NCBI RefSeq assembly: GCF_900106095.1
Contig: NZ_FNUD01000002.1
Coordinates: 496,001 to 560,000 of the forward strand
Length of the DNA stretch: 64,000 bases
Direction: 5' to 3'
Source: Pseudomonas deceptionensis
GTDB lineage: Bacteria; Pseudomonadota; Gammaproteobacteria; Pseudomonadales; Pseudomonadaceae
Below, in pieces: positions 24,949 to 34,615 of the stretch; the first letter of the stretch is position 1; the number at the start of each line of letters is the position of its first letter. The translations under genes were made by a program, and so were the position numbers. A model generated the notes under the pieces. It saw nothing but the letters and a program-made list of their open reading frames with translations. It had not been told where the DNA came from and searched no databases.

Positions 24949-27594
24949 ATGCAAGACCTCGATCCCGTCGAAACCCAGGAATGGCTGGACGCCCTGGAAT
25001 CGGTTCTCGACAAAGAAGGCGAAGACCGCGCTCACTACCTGATGACCCGTATGGGTGAGCTCGCTACCCGCACCGGTTCGCAGCTGCCGTATGCCATCAC
25101 CACGCCTTACCGCAACACGATTCCTGTAACCCACGAAGCACGCATGCCTGGCGACCTGTTCATGGAACGCCGCATTCGCTCGCTGGTTCGCTGGAACGCC
25201 ATGGCCATGGTGATGCGCACGAACTTGAAAGATTCTGACCTGGGCGGTCATATCTCCAGCTTCGCTTCCAGCGCAACCCTGTATGACATCGGTTTCAACT
25301 ACTTCTTCCAGGCTCCGACCGACGAACACGGCGGCGACCTGATCTACTTCCAGGGTCATACCTCGCCAGGCGTTTACGCCCGTGCGTTCATGGAAGGCCG
25401 GATCACTGAAGAACAAATGAACAACTTCCGCCAGGAAGTGGACGGTCAGGGCCTGTCGTCCTACCCGCACCCTTGGCTGATGCCTGATTTCTGGCAGTTC
25501 CCGACTGTATCGATGGGCCTTGGCCCGATCCAGGCGATCTACCAGGCTCGCTTCATGAAGTACCTGGAAGCCCGTGGTTACATCCCGGCAGGCAAGCAAA
25601 AAGTCTGGTGTTTCCTGGGCGACGGCGAGTGCGACGAACCAGAATCCCTGGGCGCGATCTCCCTGGCTGGCCGTGAAAACCTCGACAACCTGATCTTCGT
25701 CATCAACTGCAACCTGCAGCGCCTCGATGGCCCGGTTCGCGGCAACGGCAAGATCATCCAGGAACTCGAAGGCGTATTCCGCGGTGCTCAGTGGAACGTT
25801 ACCAAAGTCATCTGGGGCCGTTTCTGGGACCCACTGCTGGCCAAGGACGTCGACGGCATCCTGCAACGTCGCATGGACGAAGTCATCGACGGCGAGTACC
25901 AGAACTACAAAGCCAAAGACGGCGCGTTCGTTCGTGAACACTTCTTCAACTCGCCGGAACTCAAGGCGATGGTTGCTGATCTGTCCGACGACGAGATCTG
26001 GAAACTCAACCGTGGCGGCCACGACCCGTACAAGGTCTACGCGGCTTACCACGAAGCGGTTAACCACAAGAACCAGCCAACCGTCATCCTGGCCAAGACC
26101 ATCAAGGGTTATGGCACCGGTGCCGGCGAAGCGAAAAACACTGCGCACAACACCAAGAAAGTTGATGTTGAAAGCCTGAAGTTGTTCCGTGATCGTTTCG
26201 ACATCCCGGTTAAAGACGACGAAATCGAAAACCTGCCGTTCTTCAAGCCTGAAGTTGGCAGCGCTGAAGCCCGCTACCTGAGCGAGCGCCGCACTGCACT
26301 GGGCGGTTTCGTTCCTCAGCGTCGCGCATTGAGCACCAGCATTCCGACCCCGCCACTGGACACCCTCAAGGCCATCCTTGACGGCTCCGGCGACCGTGAA
26401 ATTTCCACCACCATGGCTTTCGTGCGCATCCTGGCGCAGCTGGTCAAGGACAAGGAAATCGGTCAGCGCATCGTTCCGATCATCCCGGACGAAGCCCGTA
26501 CCTTCGGTATGGAAGGCATGTTCCGTCAGTTGGGCATCTACTCGTCCGTCGGCCAGCTCTACGAGCCAGTCGATAAAGACCAGGTGATGTTCTACCGCGA
26601 AGACAAAAAAGGTCAGATCCTCGAAGAAGGCATCAACGAAGCAGGCGCCATGAGCTCCTTCATCGCCGCCGGTACTTCGTACTCCAACCACAACCAGCCG
26701 ATGCTGCCGTTCTACATCTTCTACTCGATGTTCGGCTTCCAGCGTATTGGCGACCTGGCCTGGGCCGCTGGCGACAGCCGCACCCGTGGCTTCCTGATCG
26801 GCGGCACCGCCGGGCGCACCACGCTCAACGGTGAAGGCCTGCAGCACGAAGACGGTCACAGCCACATCCTGGCCGGTACCATCCCGAACTGCCGCACCTT
26901 TGATCCAACCTACGGCTATGAGCTGGCGGTGATCATTCAGGACGGCATGAAGAAGATGACCGAAGAGCAACAGGACGTCTTCTACTACATCACCGTGATG
27001 AACGAGTCTTACCAGCAGCCAGCCATGCCGGCCGGTGTTGAGGAAGGCATCGTCAAAGGGATGTACCTGCTCGAGGAAGACACCAAAGAAGCGGCACACC
27101 ACGTTCAGCTGATGGGCTCCGGCACCATCCTGCGTGAAGTCCGTGAAGCGGCGATCATCCTGCGTGAACAGTTCAACATCGGCGCTGACGTATGGAGCGT
27201 TACCAGCTTCAACGAACTGCGTCGCGACGGCCTGGCCGTTGAGCGCAGCAACCGTCTGCACCCGGGCCAGAAGCCTAAGCTGAGCTACGTCGAAGAGTGC
27301 CTGACTGGCCGTAAAGGTCCGGTTATTGCCTCTACCGACTACATGAAGCTGTTCGCTGAACAGATTCGTCAGTGGGTACCGGTCAAGGAATTCAAAGTGC
27401 TGGGCACTGACGGTTTCGGCCGCAGCGACAGCCGCAAAAAACTGCGTCACTTCTTTGAAGTAGACCGTCACTTCGTGGTGTTGGCAGCCCTGGAAGCACT
27501 GGCTGACCGTGGCGATATCGAACCTAAGGTGGTTGCAGAAGCAATCGTCAAGTTCGGCATCAACCCGGAAAAACGCAACCCACTGGACTGCTGA
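24949..27594 (+). CDS. aceE: Pyruvate dehydrogenase E1 component AceE (homodimeric type)
   Basis: ThDP-dependent E1 of the pyruvate dehydrogenase complex, 881 residues, decarboxylating pyruvate and acetylating the lipoyl groups of AceF. The N-terminus MQDLDPVETQEWLDAL is the AceF-binding segment. The ThDP motif is seen as CFLGDGECDEPESLGAISLAGRENLDNLIFVINCN (about residues 219-252). HISSFASSATLYDIGFNYFF and the pyrimidine-domain DEARTFGMEGMFRQLGIYS follow the family. The length matches P. aeruginosa AceE. It is followed by aceF after 11 bp. The start has GGAG 9 bases upstream. Expression is likely controlled by the palindrome pair upstream. Confidence 0.97.
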   Translation: MQDLDPVETQEWLDALESVLDKEGEDRAHYLMTRMGELATRTGSQLPYAITTPYRNTIPVTHEARMPGDLFMERRIRSLVRWNAMAMVMRTNLKDSDLGGHISSFASSATLYDIGFNYFFQAPTDEHGGDLIYFQGHTSPGVYARAFMEGRITEEQMNNFRQEVDGQGLSSYPHPWLMPDFWQFPTVSMGLGPIQAIYQARFMKYLEARGYIPAGKQKVWCFLGDGECDEPESLGAISLAGRENLDNLIFVINCNLQRLDGPVRGNGKIIQELEGVFRGAQWNVTKVIWGRFWDPLLAKDVDGILQRRMDEVIDGEYQNYKAKDGAFVREHFFNSPELKAMVADLSDDEIWKLNRGGHDPYKVYAAYHEAVNHKNQPTVILAKTIKGYGTGAGEAKNTAHNTKKVDVESLKLFRDRFDIPVKDDEIENLPFFKPEVGSAEARYLSERRTALGGFVPQRRALSTSIPTPPLDTLKAILDGSGDREISTTMAFVRILAQLVKDKEIGQRIVPIIPDEARTFGMEGMFRQLGIYSSVGQLYEPVDKDQVMFYREDKKGQILEEGINEAGAMSSFIAAGTSYSNHNQPMLPFYIFYSMFGFQRIGDLAWAAGDSRTRGFLIGGTAGRTTLNGEGLQHEDGHSHILAGTIPNCRTFDPTYGYELAVIIQDGMKKMTEEQQDVFYYITVMNESYQQPAMPAGVEEGIVKGMYLLEEDTKEAAHHVQLMGSGTILREVREAAIILREQFNIGADVWSVTSFNELRRDGLAVERSNRLHPGQKPKLSYVEECLTGRKGPVIASTDYMKLFAEQIRQWVPVKEFKVLGTDGFGRSDSRKKLRHFFEVDRHFVVLAALEALADRGDIEPKVVAEAIVKFGINPEKRNPLDC

Positions 27595-27605
27595 GGAGAA
27601 TATTT

Positions 27606-29240
27606 GTGAGCGAACTCATTCGAGTACCTGACATCGGCAGCGGCGACGGTGAAGTCATCGAGCTGTTTGTAAAAGTCGGCGACCGTATCGAAGCCGATCA
27701 GAGCATCCTGACGCTGGAATCGGACAAGGCGAGCATGGAAATCCCTGCGCCTAAAGCCGGTATCGTCAAAAGCCTGAAGGTCAAGCTGGGCGACCGCTTG
27801 AAAGAAGGCGACGAACTGATGGAACTGGAAGCCGAGGGCGCCGATGCGGCGCCTGAAGCTGCAGCCCCTGCAGCGGCTCCGGCCGCAGCTGAAAAACCTG
27901 CTGCCGCCCCTGTTGCCGAGGCCCCTGCGGCCCCGGCTGCACCTGCCGCCGCCACCATCCAGGACATCTATGTCCCGGATATCGGCTCGTCGGGCAAAGC
28001 CAAAATCATCGAAGTCCTGGTCAAGGCCGGCGATACCGTTGAGGCTGATCAATCGTTGATCACCCTCGAATCCGACAAGGCCAGCATGGAAATTCCATCG
28101 CCAGCCGCCGGTGTGGTTGAGAGCATTTCGGTCAAGCTGGATGACGAAGTCGGCACTGGCGATTTCATCCTCAAGCTCAAGGTTGCCGGTGCTGCTGCGC
28201 CTGCAGCTCCAGCCCAGGCTGCTGCACCTGCCGCCGCCAAAGCTGAAGCCCCTGCTGCGGCCCCTGCGCCAGCCGCCAAAGCCCCGGCAGCCCCTGCCCC
28301 GGCCGCCGCGCCTGCGCCAAAGGGCGCCAAAGTTCACGCCGGCCCGGCCGTGCGTCAACTGGCCCGCGAGTTCGGCGTTGAGCTGAGCGCGGTCAGCCCG
28401 AGCGGCCCACACGGCCGTGTGATCAAGGAAGACGTGCAGGCTTACGTCAAAACCATGATGCAGAAGGCCAAGGAAGCTCCAGCCGCCGGTGCAACCGGTG
28501 GTGCTGGCATTCCGCCGATCCCTGTAGTCGACTTCAGCCGCTTCGGCGAAGTTGAAGAAGTGGCCATGACCCGCCTGATGCAAATCGGCGCGTCGAGCCT
28601 GCACCGCAGCTGGCTGAACATCCCGCACGTGACTCAGTTCGATCAGGCTGACATCACCGAGCTGGAAGCCTTCCGCGTCGCGCAAAAAGCCGTCGCAGAA
28701 AAAGCCGGTGTGAAACTGACCGTACTGCCTCTGCTGCTCAAGTCCTGTGCACACCTGCTCAAGGAAATGCCGGACTTCAACAGCTCGCTGGCTCCAAGCG
28801 GCAAGGCGATCATCCGCAAGAAGTACGTCAACATCGGCTTCGCCGTAGACACCCCGGATGGTTTGCTGGTCCCTGTGATCAAGAACGTTGATCAGAAGAG
28901 CCTGCTGCAACTGGCTGCTGAAGCCGCTGCACTGGCTGCCAAGGCCCGTGACAAGAAGCTCACCGCAGACGACATGCAAGGCGCGTGCTTCACCATTTCC
29001 AGCCTCGGTCACATTGGCGGCACCGGCTTCACGCCGATCGTCAACGCACCGGAAGTGGCGATCCTCGGCGTTTCCAAGGCAACCATCCAGCCAGTCTGGG
29101 ACGGCAAAGCCTTCCAGCCGAAACTGATGCTGCCACTGTCGCTGTCCTACGATCACCGTGTGATCAACGGCGCTGCTGCTGCACGCTTCACCCAGCGTCT
29201 GAGCCAGTTGCTGGGCGACATCCGCACTATCCTGCTGTAA
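27606..29240 (+). CDS. aceF: Dihydrolipoamide acetyltransferase AceF (PDH E2)
   Basis: The E2 core of pyruvate dehydrogenase, 544 residues. Two lipoyl domains carry the swinging-arm lysines in ESDKASMEIP at Lys41 and Lys158. Ala/Pro-rich linkers separate them from the E3/E1-binding domain (AGPAVRQLAREFGVELSAVS, about residues 245-280). The catalytic acetyltransferase domain ends with SYDHRVINGAAAARF, containing the His and Asp-type active site. GTG start with GAGGAG before it; it lies 11 bp after aceE in one operon. Two rather than three lipoyl domains is usual in Pseudomonas. No separate lpd gene follows here. Confidence 0.97.
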   Translation: MSELIRVPDIGSGDGEVIELFVKVGDRIEADQSILTLESDKASMEIPAPKAGIVKSLKVKLGDRLKEGDELMELEAEGADAAPEAAAPAAAPAAAEKPAAAPVAEAPAAPAAPAAATIQDIYVPDIGSSGKAKIIEVLVKAGDTVEADQSLITLESDKASMEIPSPAAGVVESISVKLDDEVGTGDFILKLKVAGAAAPAAPAQAAAPAAAKAEAPAAAPAPAAKAPAAPAPAAAPAPKGAKVHAGPAVRQLAREFGVELSAVSPSGPHGRVIKEDVQAYVKTMMQKAKEAPAAGATGGAGIPPIPVVDFSRFGEVEEVAMTRLMQIGASSLHRSWLNIPHVTQFDQADITELEAFRVAQKAVAEKAGVKLTVLPLLLKSCAHLLKEMPDFNSSLAPSGKAIIRKKYVNIGFAVDTPDGLLVPVIKNVDQKSLLQLAAEAAALAAKARDKKLTADDMQGACFTISSLGHIGGTGFTPIVNAPEVAILGVSKATIQPVWDGKAFQPKLMLPLSLSYDHRVINGAAAARFTQRLSQLLGDIRTILL

Positions 29241-29310
29241 GCCGTACCCGGCCTTCCTCACCGAGGGCCGGGTAGCGCACTGTTTTCCGAGCGCCACGCT
29301 CGTACCTCAA

Positions 29311-29337
29311 CCCCGCCATTTGGCGGGGCTTTTTTTT
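29311..29337 (+). terminator. Intrinsic terminator of the aceEF operon
   Basis: CCCCGCC-ATTT-GGCGGGG followed by CTTTTTTTT, 70 bp after the aceF stop: a textbook rho-independent terminator. Confidence 0.95.
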
Positions 29338-29507
29338 GCCTGCTATTGAGCCACTCCCACTTAAACAATCTCCTACCACCTGCACCTCCGTCGCACTACA
29401 ACCCACGCGGAATCCAGGAGTGGGTAGCCTCCCCAGATACTTCTACGGTTAACCAAAGGACCTTAACCGCGCGATCAATATCGCCTTACATCAGAAAGGA
29501 TTTAGAT

Positions 29508-30893
29508 GTGAACAGACCTACCGTTGGCCCAATTTTGGGATTTACCACTTCACAACACGCCCGTATTTTTGTGCGCGGCGATTCCGATAAAAACAACGCT
29601 GTATTCGCGGGCATCCGGCATCGAAAGGTCGGTGAGAGCCAGTGGTCCGCAGGCGTGTATTCAAAGCTGAGCCCTGAGTTCGACATGTCCGACACCCTGG
29701 TCCTGAACGGGCTAAGCGCCGACACCGGCTACGAGTACCAGGCCGGCTGGTTCTCCACCTCCCGTCACGACCACACACCCGAAACCGTTAAACAGCTCCC
29801 GCTCACGTGGCCATCGTACACCTACACCTTCAAGACAACGTCCGACCAACCCAAACGCATACGTCGCTACGTCGTAGGGTCATGCCGCTACCTCAGGCTC
29901 ACGGCAGGTGTACCTTCGGCACCGGAGCTGGGGGACGAAATCTTCGGTTCCATCAGTTCTCTGAACCGCCAGCGCCCCCTGGATGCCGTGGTGATGACCG
30001 GCGACCAGGTGTATGTCGACGACCTGAATGTCCTGTTGCCAGACCGCGAATTCCCCGCCATCAGCAAAAAATACCAAGCGGCGTTTTCACAACCCCATAT
30101 CCGCAATCTGATGTCGGGCACGCCGACCTACATGATTCTCGACGACCACGAAATCGAAGATAACTGGCCGGCCAATCAGGGCAGCACTGACCGAAGGCTC
30201 TACAACAATGCGATGACCGCTTACGAGATCTATCAATGCAGCCATGGCCCGGCTCACGACCTGCTACCCGGCGGACGCATCAACCGCGACCTGACCCGCT
30301 ATTGGTACACGTTTTCCCATGGTGATATCGACTGGTTTGTCATGGACTGCCGCACGGAACGCACCGTGTCCACAAGCGCCAAAAGCATGATCGGCACCAA
30401 GCAGGAAACTGCACTGCTCAAATGGCTGATCAACAGCACGGCCAAGGTGAAATTCATCGTCAGCAGCGTCATGTTCATGCCCGATCAACAGCAGGACGAT
30501 GACGGCTGGAAGGCATTTGCGACGCAGCGCAATCGCATCCTGGAAACCATTCGCTCCCACGCCATCAAAAACGTGGTGTTCGTCTCTGGCGATATTCACG
30601 GCTCCCTCACCTGCCAGCTGACCCACAGCAAAAGCCCGGGATTCATGGTGCACAGCGTCGTGTCTTCACCGCTGTGCAATACCAAGCTATTGCCATATGC
30701 CAATGCCCGCAGCCTCATCGTCGACCGCCCGCTGACAACGGTCGGCACAGGTGTTTACTCAGCCCGACTCATGAGCCGCGTCGTGGGCGAGGACAACTTC
30801 GCCTGCCTGACCATCGATGGCCAACAGCTCAAGGTCGACTTTCATAACAAGAAAGGCCAGGTAATCGAGTCAGCGACCATTGCGCTGACATAA
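29508..30893 (+). CDS. PhoD-like metallophosphatase
   Basis: Alkaline phosphatase D family (PhoD-like) calcineurin-fold phosphoesterase, 461 residues from the chosen start. It has an N-terminal beta-sandwich (residues 1-115) and then the catalytic signatures GSCRYLR, MTGDQVYVDD, ILDDHEIEDNW, DWFVMDCRTER and VFVSGDIHGS, giving the Asp, His and Asn metal ligands. No signal or Tat peptide is visible, unlike secreted PhoD. The GTG start at VNRPTVGPILGF is preferred because AGAAAGGA lies 7 bases upstream; the reading frame stays open back to a TTG right after the aceF terminator, but that part reads as non-coding. It stands alone between two hairpins. Substrate unknown. Confidence 0.8.
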   Translation: MNRPTVGPILGFTTSQHARIFVRGDSDKNNAVFAGIRHRKVGESQWSAGVYSKLSPEFDMSDTLVLNGLSADTGYEYQAGWFSTSRHDHTPETVKQLPLTWPSYTYTFKTTSDQPKRIRRYVVGSCRYLRLTAGVPSAPELGDEIFGSISSLNRQRPLDAVVMTGDQVYVDDLNVLLPDREFPAISKKYQAAFSQPHIRNLMSGTPTYMILDDHEIEDNWPANQGSTDRRLYNNAMTAYEIYQCSHGPAHDLLPGGRINRDLTRYWYTFSHGDIDWFVMDCRTERTVSTSAKSMIGTKQETALLKWLINSTAKVKFIVSSVMFMPDQQQDDDGWKAFATQRNRILETIRSHAIKNVVFVSGDIHGSLTCQLTHSKSPGFMVHSVVSSPLCNTKLLPYANARSLIVDRPLTTVGTGVYSARLMSRVVGEDNFACLTIDGQQLKVDFHNKKGQVIESATIALT

Positions 30894-30920
30894 GCATTAA
30901 AGGTTCAAATCCCTTGTCGT

Positions 30921-30946
30921 CCGGCCTGTAGAAACCTGCGGGCCGG
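30921..30946. terminator. Strong hairpin between the PhoD-like gene and dipA
   Basis: CCGGCCTGTAG-AAAC-CTGCGGGCCGG forms an 11-bp RNA stem, counting two G-U pairs, with a four-base loop. It sits 27 bp after the PhoD-like stop. There is no T-run after it, so it may be a rho-assisted end or an RNA-stabilising stem rather than a classical terminator. Confidence 0.5.
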
Positions 30947-31078
30947 CCGATAAGCCCTCATAGCACTTAGCCTTTATGTTCACTTGTCAGCGCCGTGAGC
31001 ATGATGCAACCTTGCTGCAACCCACAGGAACAGAGTGACCGCCCGTGCGTAATCAGCATTTGTGAAGCGAGTGCCTCA

Positions 31079-33772
31079 ATGAAAAGCCAGCCCGATGCTG
31101 CCCCGCGTATGGCAGCCGAGGTAGTGACCCAGCTCCCCGTGCCCTCCCGGCTGGGCATGTTGCGTTTCGAACGGCTGAACGAAGCCAGTTGGGCCTTGCT
31201 CTACCTCGACCCGCACTGCGAACGCCAATTTGGCGTACCGGCGGCAGAGCTGTGCGCGCTGATCGGCTCGCCCTACGCCAGCTTGATGGAGCCCCAGGCG
31301 CGCTATCGCCTGCACGATGCCATTGAGCACCAGCTCCGGGCCAGCCCCCACTACGTCGTGCATTACACCCTGCACACCGCCCGTGGCCCACTCAACCTGA
31401 TGGAGCTGGGCGAGGCTTACAAACAGCACAACCGTCACCTGTTGCGCGGCTACCTGCTGGTGATTGAAGACATCGCGACCAACCCCTTGCCTGCCCCGGT
31501 GGCCGAGCTCGAAACCCAGAATACCCGCCTGCAGATTGCCCTGGCGCTCAACCAGCGCACCCAGCAAGAGCAGCTCCAGCACCTGGAGCGCGTGCGGGCC
31601 CAGCAAGACCTGATCCTGCGCCTGGCCCGTCACAGATACAGCCAGCACAACTCGCTGCAAGAAGCCGCCGAGCTGATCACCCGAAGCGCCTGTGATATTT
31701 ATCAGATTGACGCAGCCAGCCTGTGGAACCTCGAGGGCAATCAACTACTGCCCGTGTCGGCCTTTCAACGCGATACCCAGGCCCACACTGCCCAGGCTGT
31801 CTTCGACGTCAGCCTGTTCCCCGACTACCTCGAAGCCCTGCACACCAGCCGCTCTATCGACGCGCAGAACGCCAGCCGGGACCCGCGCACCCGTGAACTC
31901 GTCGCCAGCATGGGGCGACACGAAGTCACTGCAATGCTCGATGCCAGTATCCGCATCGATGGTCAGGTGGTCGGCGTTCTGTGTCTCGAACAGATCGGCA
32001 AAACCCGCATCTGGCAGGCAGACGAAATAGCCTTTGCCGGCGAGCTGGCCGACCAGTTCGCCCAGGTCATCAACAACCACAATCGACGCACGGCCACCAA
32101 CGCCCTGCGCCTGTTCCAGCGTGCAGTGGAACAAAGCGCAAACGCCTTTTTGCTGGTCAACTGCAACGGTGTGGTGGAATACGTGAACCCCAGCTTCACC
32201 GCCATCACCCAGTACAGCACCGAGGAAGTCCAGGGCCACAAGCTGTCAGAACTGCCAGCGCTGGAAAACCTCAGCGAGTTACTCTTCGATGCCCACTCAA
32301 GCCTGAGCAAAGGCAATAGCTGGCAGGGTGAATTCAAAAGCCGGCGCAAAAATCTGGAACCGTACTGGGGCCAGATGTCGATTTCCAAGGTATATGGCGA
32401 CAACCGGGAGCTGACCCACTACATCGGTATTTACGAAGACATCACCGATGCAAAGCTGGCCCAGCAACGCATTGAACGCCTGGCATACACCGACAACCTG
32501 ACAAACCTGGGCAATCGCCCGGCCTTTATCCGCAATCTCGATGAGCGTTTCGCCCGCAACAGCAGCACGCCGATCTGCCTGCTGCTGGTGGACATCGACA
32601 ACTTCAAACGCATCAATGACAGCCTCGGCCACCAGACCGGCGACAAATTGCTGATCAGCCTGGCCCGCCGCCTGCGCAACAGCCTGAGCCCCGGCGACGG
32701 CCTGGCGCGCTTTGCCAGTAACGAATTCGCGGTATTGCTGGACGACACCGACCTGGCAAGCGGACAGCAAATTGCCAGCCAGCTGCTGATGACCCTCGAC
32801 AAGCCGATGTTCGTCGACAACCAGCTGATCAGCGTCACCGGGTCGGTGGGGGTTGCCTGCGCGCCCTTGCACGGACGCGACCCGCAAACCCTGATGCGAA
32901 ACGCCGGGCTGGCGCTGCACAGGGCAAAAGCCTGCGGCAAGCATCAGGTCCAGGTGTTTACTGAAGCGCTAAACGCCGAGGCCAGCTACAAGCTGTTTGT
33001 CGAAAACAACCTGCGCCGTGCCCTGACGCAAAACGAACTCGAAGTGTTCTATCAGCCAAAGCTCTGCCTGCGCACCGGGCGGCTTTTGGGCATGGAAGCC
33101 CTGCTGCGCTGGAACCATCCCAAAAACGGGATGATCCGCCCCGACCAGTTCATCAGCGTGGCCGAAGAAACCGGGCTGATTATCCCCATCGGCAAATGGG
33201 TCGCCCGCCAGGCCTGCCGCATGAGCAAGCAATTGAGCGTGGCCGGGCTGGGCAACCTGCAAGTGGCAATCAACGTCTCGCCCAAGCAGTTTTCGGACCC
33301 GGATCTGGTGGCCTCGATTGCCAGCATCCTCAAGGAAGAACGGCTACCGGCGACCCTACTGGAGCTGGAGCTGACTGAAGGCTTGCTGCTGGAAGCCACC
33401 GACGACACCCGCCTGCAGCTCGATCAGTTGAAAAAACTCGGCCTGAGCCTGGCCATGGATGATTTTGGCACCGGTTACTCTTCGCTCAGCTACCTGAAAA
33501 AATTCCCGATCGACATCATCAAGATCGACCGCAGCTTTATCAAAGACATCCCTGATAACCAGAACGACATGGAAATCACTTCTGCCGTGATCGCCATGGC
33601 CCACAACCTCAAGCTCAAAGTGGTTGCCGAGGGCATCGAAACCGCTGCACAGTTGGCGTTCCTGCGCCGCCATCGCTGTGATGTAGGCCAAGGCTATCTG
33701 TTCGACCGCCCGATACCCGGCAGCGAACTGATAGAAAAGCTCAAGCGCTACCCTCGTGGCCCCCTGGCCTGA
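31079..33772 (+). CDS. dipA: c-di-GMP phosphodiesterase DipA (PAS-GAF-PAS-GGDEF-EAL)
   Basis: An 897-residue cytosolic sensor-phosphodiesterase equivalent to P. aeruginosa DipA (PA5017), which lowers c-di-GMP and promotes biofilm dispersal and swimming. The order is PAS-like region (about 25-130), coiled coil (about 140-185), GAF (about 190-340), PAS (about 345-465), GGDEF and EAL. The GGDEF motif is degenerate (SNEF at 547-550), so no cyclase activity is expected. The EAL domain is intact: EAL at 673-675 in GMEALLRWNHP, then NVSPKQF, ELTEG, DDFGTGYSSLSYL and KIDRSFI. ATG at MKSQPDAAPRM is chosen from recalled homologue length; no strong ribosome site is visible, and an in-frame GTG lies 84 bp upstream. 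Confidence 0.9.
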   Translation: MKSQPDAAPRMAAEVVTQLPVPSRLGMLRFERLNEASWALLYLDPHCERQFGVPAAELCALIGSPYASLMEPQARYRLHDAIEHQLRASPHYVVHYTLHTARGPLNLMELGEAYKQHNRHLLRGYLLVIEDIATNPLPAPVAELETQNTRLQIALALNQRTQQEQLQHLERVRAQQDLILRLARHRYSQHNSLQEAAELITRSACDIYQIDAASLWNLEGNQLLPVSAFQRDTQAHTAQAVFDVSLFPDYLEALHTSRSIDAQNASRDPRTRELVASMGRHEVTAMLDASIRIDGQVVGVLCLEQIGKTRIWQADEIAFAGELADQFAQVINNHNRRTATNALRLFQRAVEQSANAFLLVNCNGVVEYVNPSFTAITQYSTEEVQGHKLSELPALENLSELLFDAHSSLSKGNSWQGEFKSRRKNLEPYWGQMSISKVYGDNRELTHYIGIYEDITDAKLAQQRIERLAYTDNLTNLGNRPAFIRNLDERFARNSSTPICLLLVDIDNFKRINDSLGHQTGDKLLISLARRLRNSLSPGDGLARFASNEFAVLLDDTDLASGQQIASQLLMTLDKPMFVDNQLISVTGSVGVACAPLHGRDPQTLMRNAGLALHRAKACGKHQVQVFTEALNAEASYKLFVENNLRRALTQNELEVFYQPKLCLRTGRLLGMEALLRWNHPKNGMIRPDQFISVAEETGLIIPIGKWVARQACRMSKQLSVAGLGNLQVAINVSPKQFSDPDLVASIASILKEERLPATLLELELTEGLLLEATDDTRLQLDQLKKLGLSLAMDDFGTGYSSLSYLKKFPIDIIKIDRSFIKDIPDNQNDMEITSAVIAMAHNLKLKVVAEGIETAAQLAFLRRHRCDVGQGYLFDRPIPGSELIEKLKRYPRGPLA

Positions 33773-33839
33773 CAGCGCTGTCACACTCGGGCACACTAGT
33801 GGTCTGACTTCCTACACTCTGACTGAGAGGACTTGAAAC

Positions 33840-34487
33840 ATGGTCTTGCGCTCGGAAATCCTGGTGAATAAAAACGTGCTACCCACTAAAGAACAAGCCC
33901 TGCCGGGCCGCGACACCCACGTACAGTTGCCGGAAACCCACTACGTCACCGGCGAGCCACTACTGGGCCCATTCTCGAAGAATGTGGACTTTGCGATTTT
34001 TGGTCTGGGCTGCTTTTGGGGTGCAGAACGCAAGTTCTGGGAACGCGAAGGCGTGGTCAGCACCGTTGTAGGCTACGCGGGCGGCTACACGCCGAACCCG
34101 ACCTACGAAGAAGTCTGCTCAGGCCTGACCGGCCATACCGAAGTCGTGCTGGTGGTCTACGAGCCCGAGATCGTGAGCTACAAGCAATTGCTGGCAATGT
34201 TCTGGGAACTGCATAACCCGACCCAGGGCATGCGCCAGGGCAACGACGTCGGCACCCAGTACCGCTCGGTGATCTACTGCACCACGCCTGAGCAGCTGGA
34301 AGAAGCACTGGCCAGCAAGCAAGTGTTCCAGGCTGAACTGGACAAGGCTGGTCTGGGCACCATCACCACTGAAATCGACCAGGCACCAACGGTCTACTTC
34401 GCCGAGGCGTACCACCAGCAATACCTGGCGAAAAACCCGCAAGGCTATTGCGGCATTGGCGGCACCGGCGTGACCTGCCCGATTTGA
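33840..34487 (+). CDS. msrA: Peptide methionine-S-sulfoxide reductase MsrA
   Basis: A 215-residue MsrA repairing methionine-S-sulfoxide in proteins. The active-site motif is [13 protein letters not shown], with catalytic Cys58. The C-terminal [14 protein letters not shown] carries the recycling cysteines used with thioredoxin. The N-terminal 50-residue extension ([20 protein letters not shown]) is usual in Pseudomonas enzymes. AGAGGA lies about 8 bases before the ATG. It lies directly after dipA, as PA5018 follows PA5017 in P. aeruginosa, and is convergent with rlmJ across a REP-like palindrome. trxC in this window could supply reductant. Confidence 0.95.
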   Translation: MVLRSEILVNKNVLPTKEQALPGRDTHVQLPETHYVTGEPLLGPFSKNVDFAIFGLGCFWGAERKFWEREGVVSTVVGYAGGYTPNPTYEEVCSGLTGHTEVVLVVYEPEIVSYKQLLAMFWELHNPTQGMRQGNDVGTQYRSVIYCTTPEQLEEALASKQVFQAELDKAGLGTITTEIDQAPTVYFAEAYHQQYLAKNPQGYCGIGGTGVTCPI

Positions 34488-34498
34488 TCCAGGGCTAC

Positions 34499-34609
34499 TC
34501 CTGTAGCCGTTGACGAGGTACGAGGCTGCGAAAAGGGCCGAAGGACCTTCAGGATGCCGGGGCTGCTGCGCAACCCATCGCAGCCCCGCTCCTCGTCAGC
34601 GGCTACAAC
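34499..34609. repeat. REP-like nested palindrome between msrA and rlmJ
   Basis: The outer arms TGTAGCCGTTGACGAGG and CCTCGTCAGCGGCTACAA are near-complements. Inner arms GGCTGCGA and TCGCAGCC nest inside, with AAGGACCTT between. The GTAGCCGCTG-type core is a second REP class that recurs in the aryl polyene operon. It separates convergent genes and probably folds at the 3' end of both messages. Confidence 0.8.
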
Positions 34610-34615
34610 GCCAGC

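Noticed and set aside
24752..25042. A 96-codon frame over the aceE promoter and start
   Set aside because: It covers the palindromes and overlaps aceE in another frame; no family resemblance.
24928..27471. An 847-codon open frame antisense to aceE
   Set aside because: It mirrors the codon pattern of aceE; the translation resembles no family, and aceE is certain. The same applies to long antisense frames opposite wapO (5151-6671), glnE (22946-24154) and putA (38178-41069).
29346..29507. N-terminal extension of the PhoD-like gene from a TTG
   Set aside because: It starts 9 bases after the terminator T-run with no ribosome site; the GTG at 29508 has AGAAAGGA 7 bases upstream and begins a typical PhoD-like sequence.
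30898..30926. tRNA-like 3' fragment (GGTTCAAATCC)
   Set aside because: It looks like a T-arm, but the stem has a mismatch, no CCA follows and no upstream tRNA body or matching acceptor arm exists. Chance or a decayed remnant; not called.
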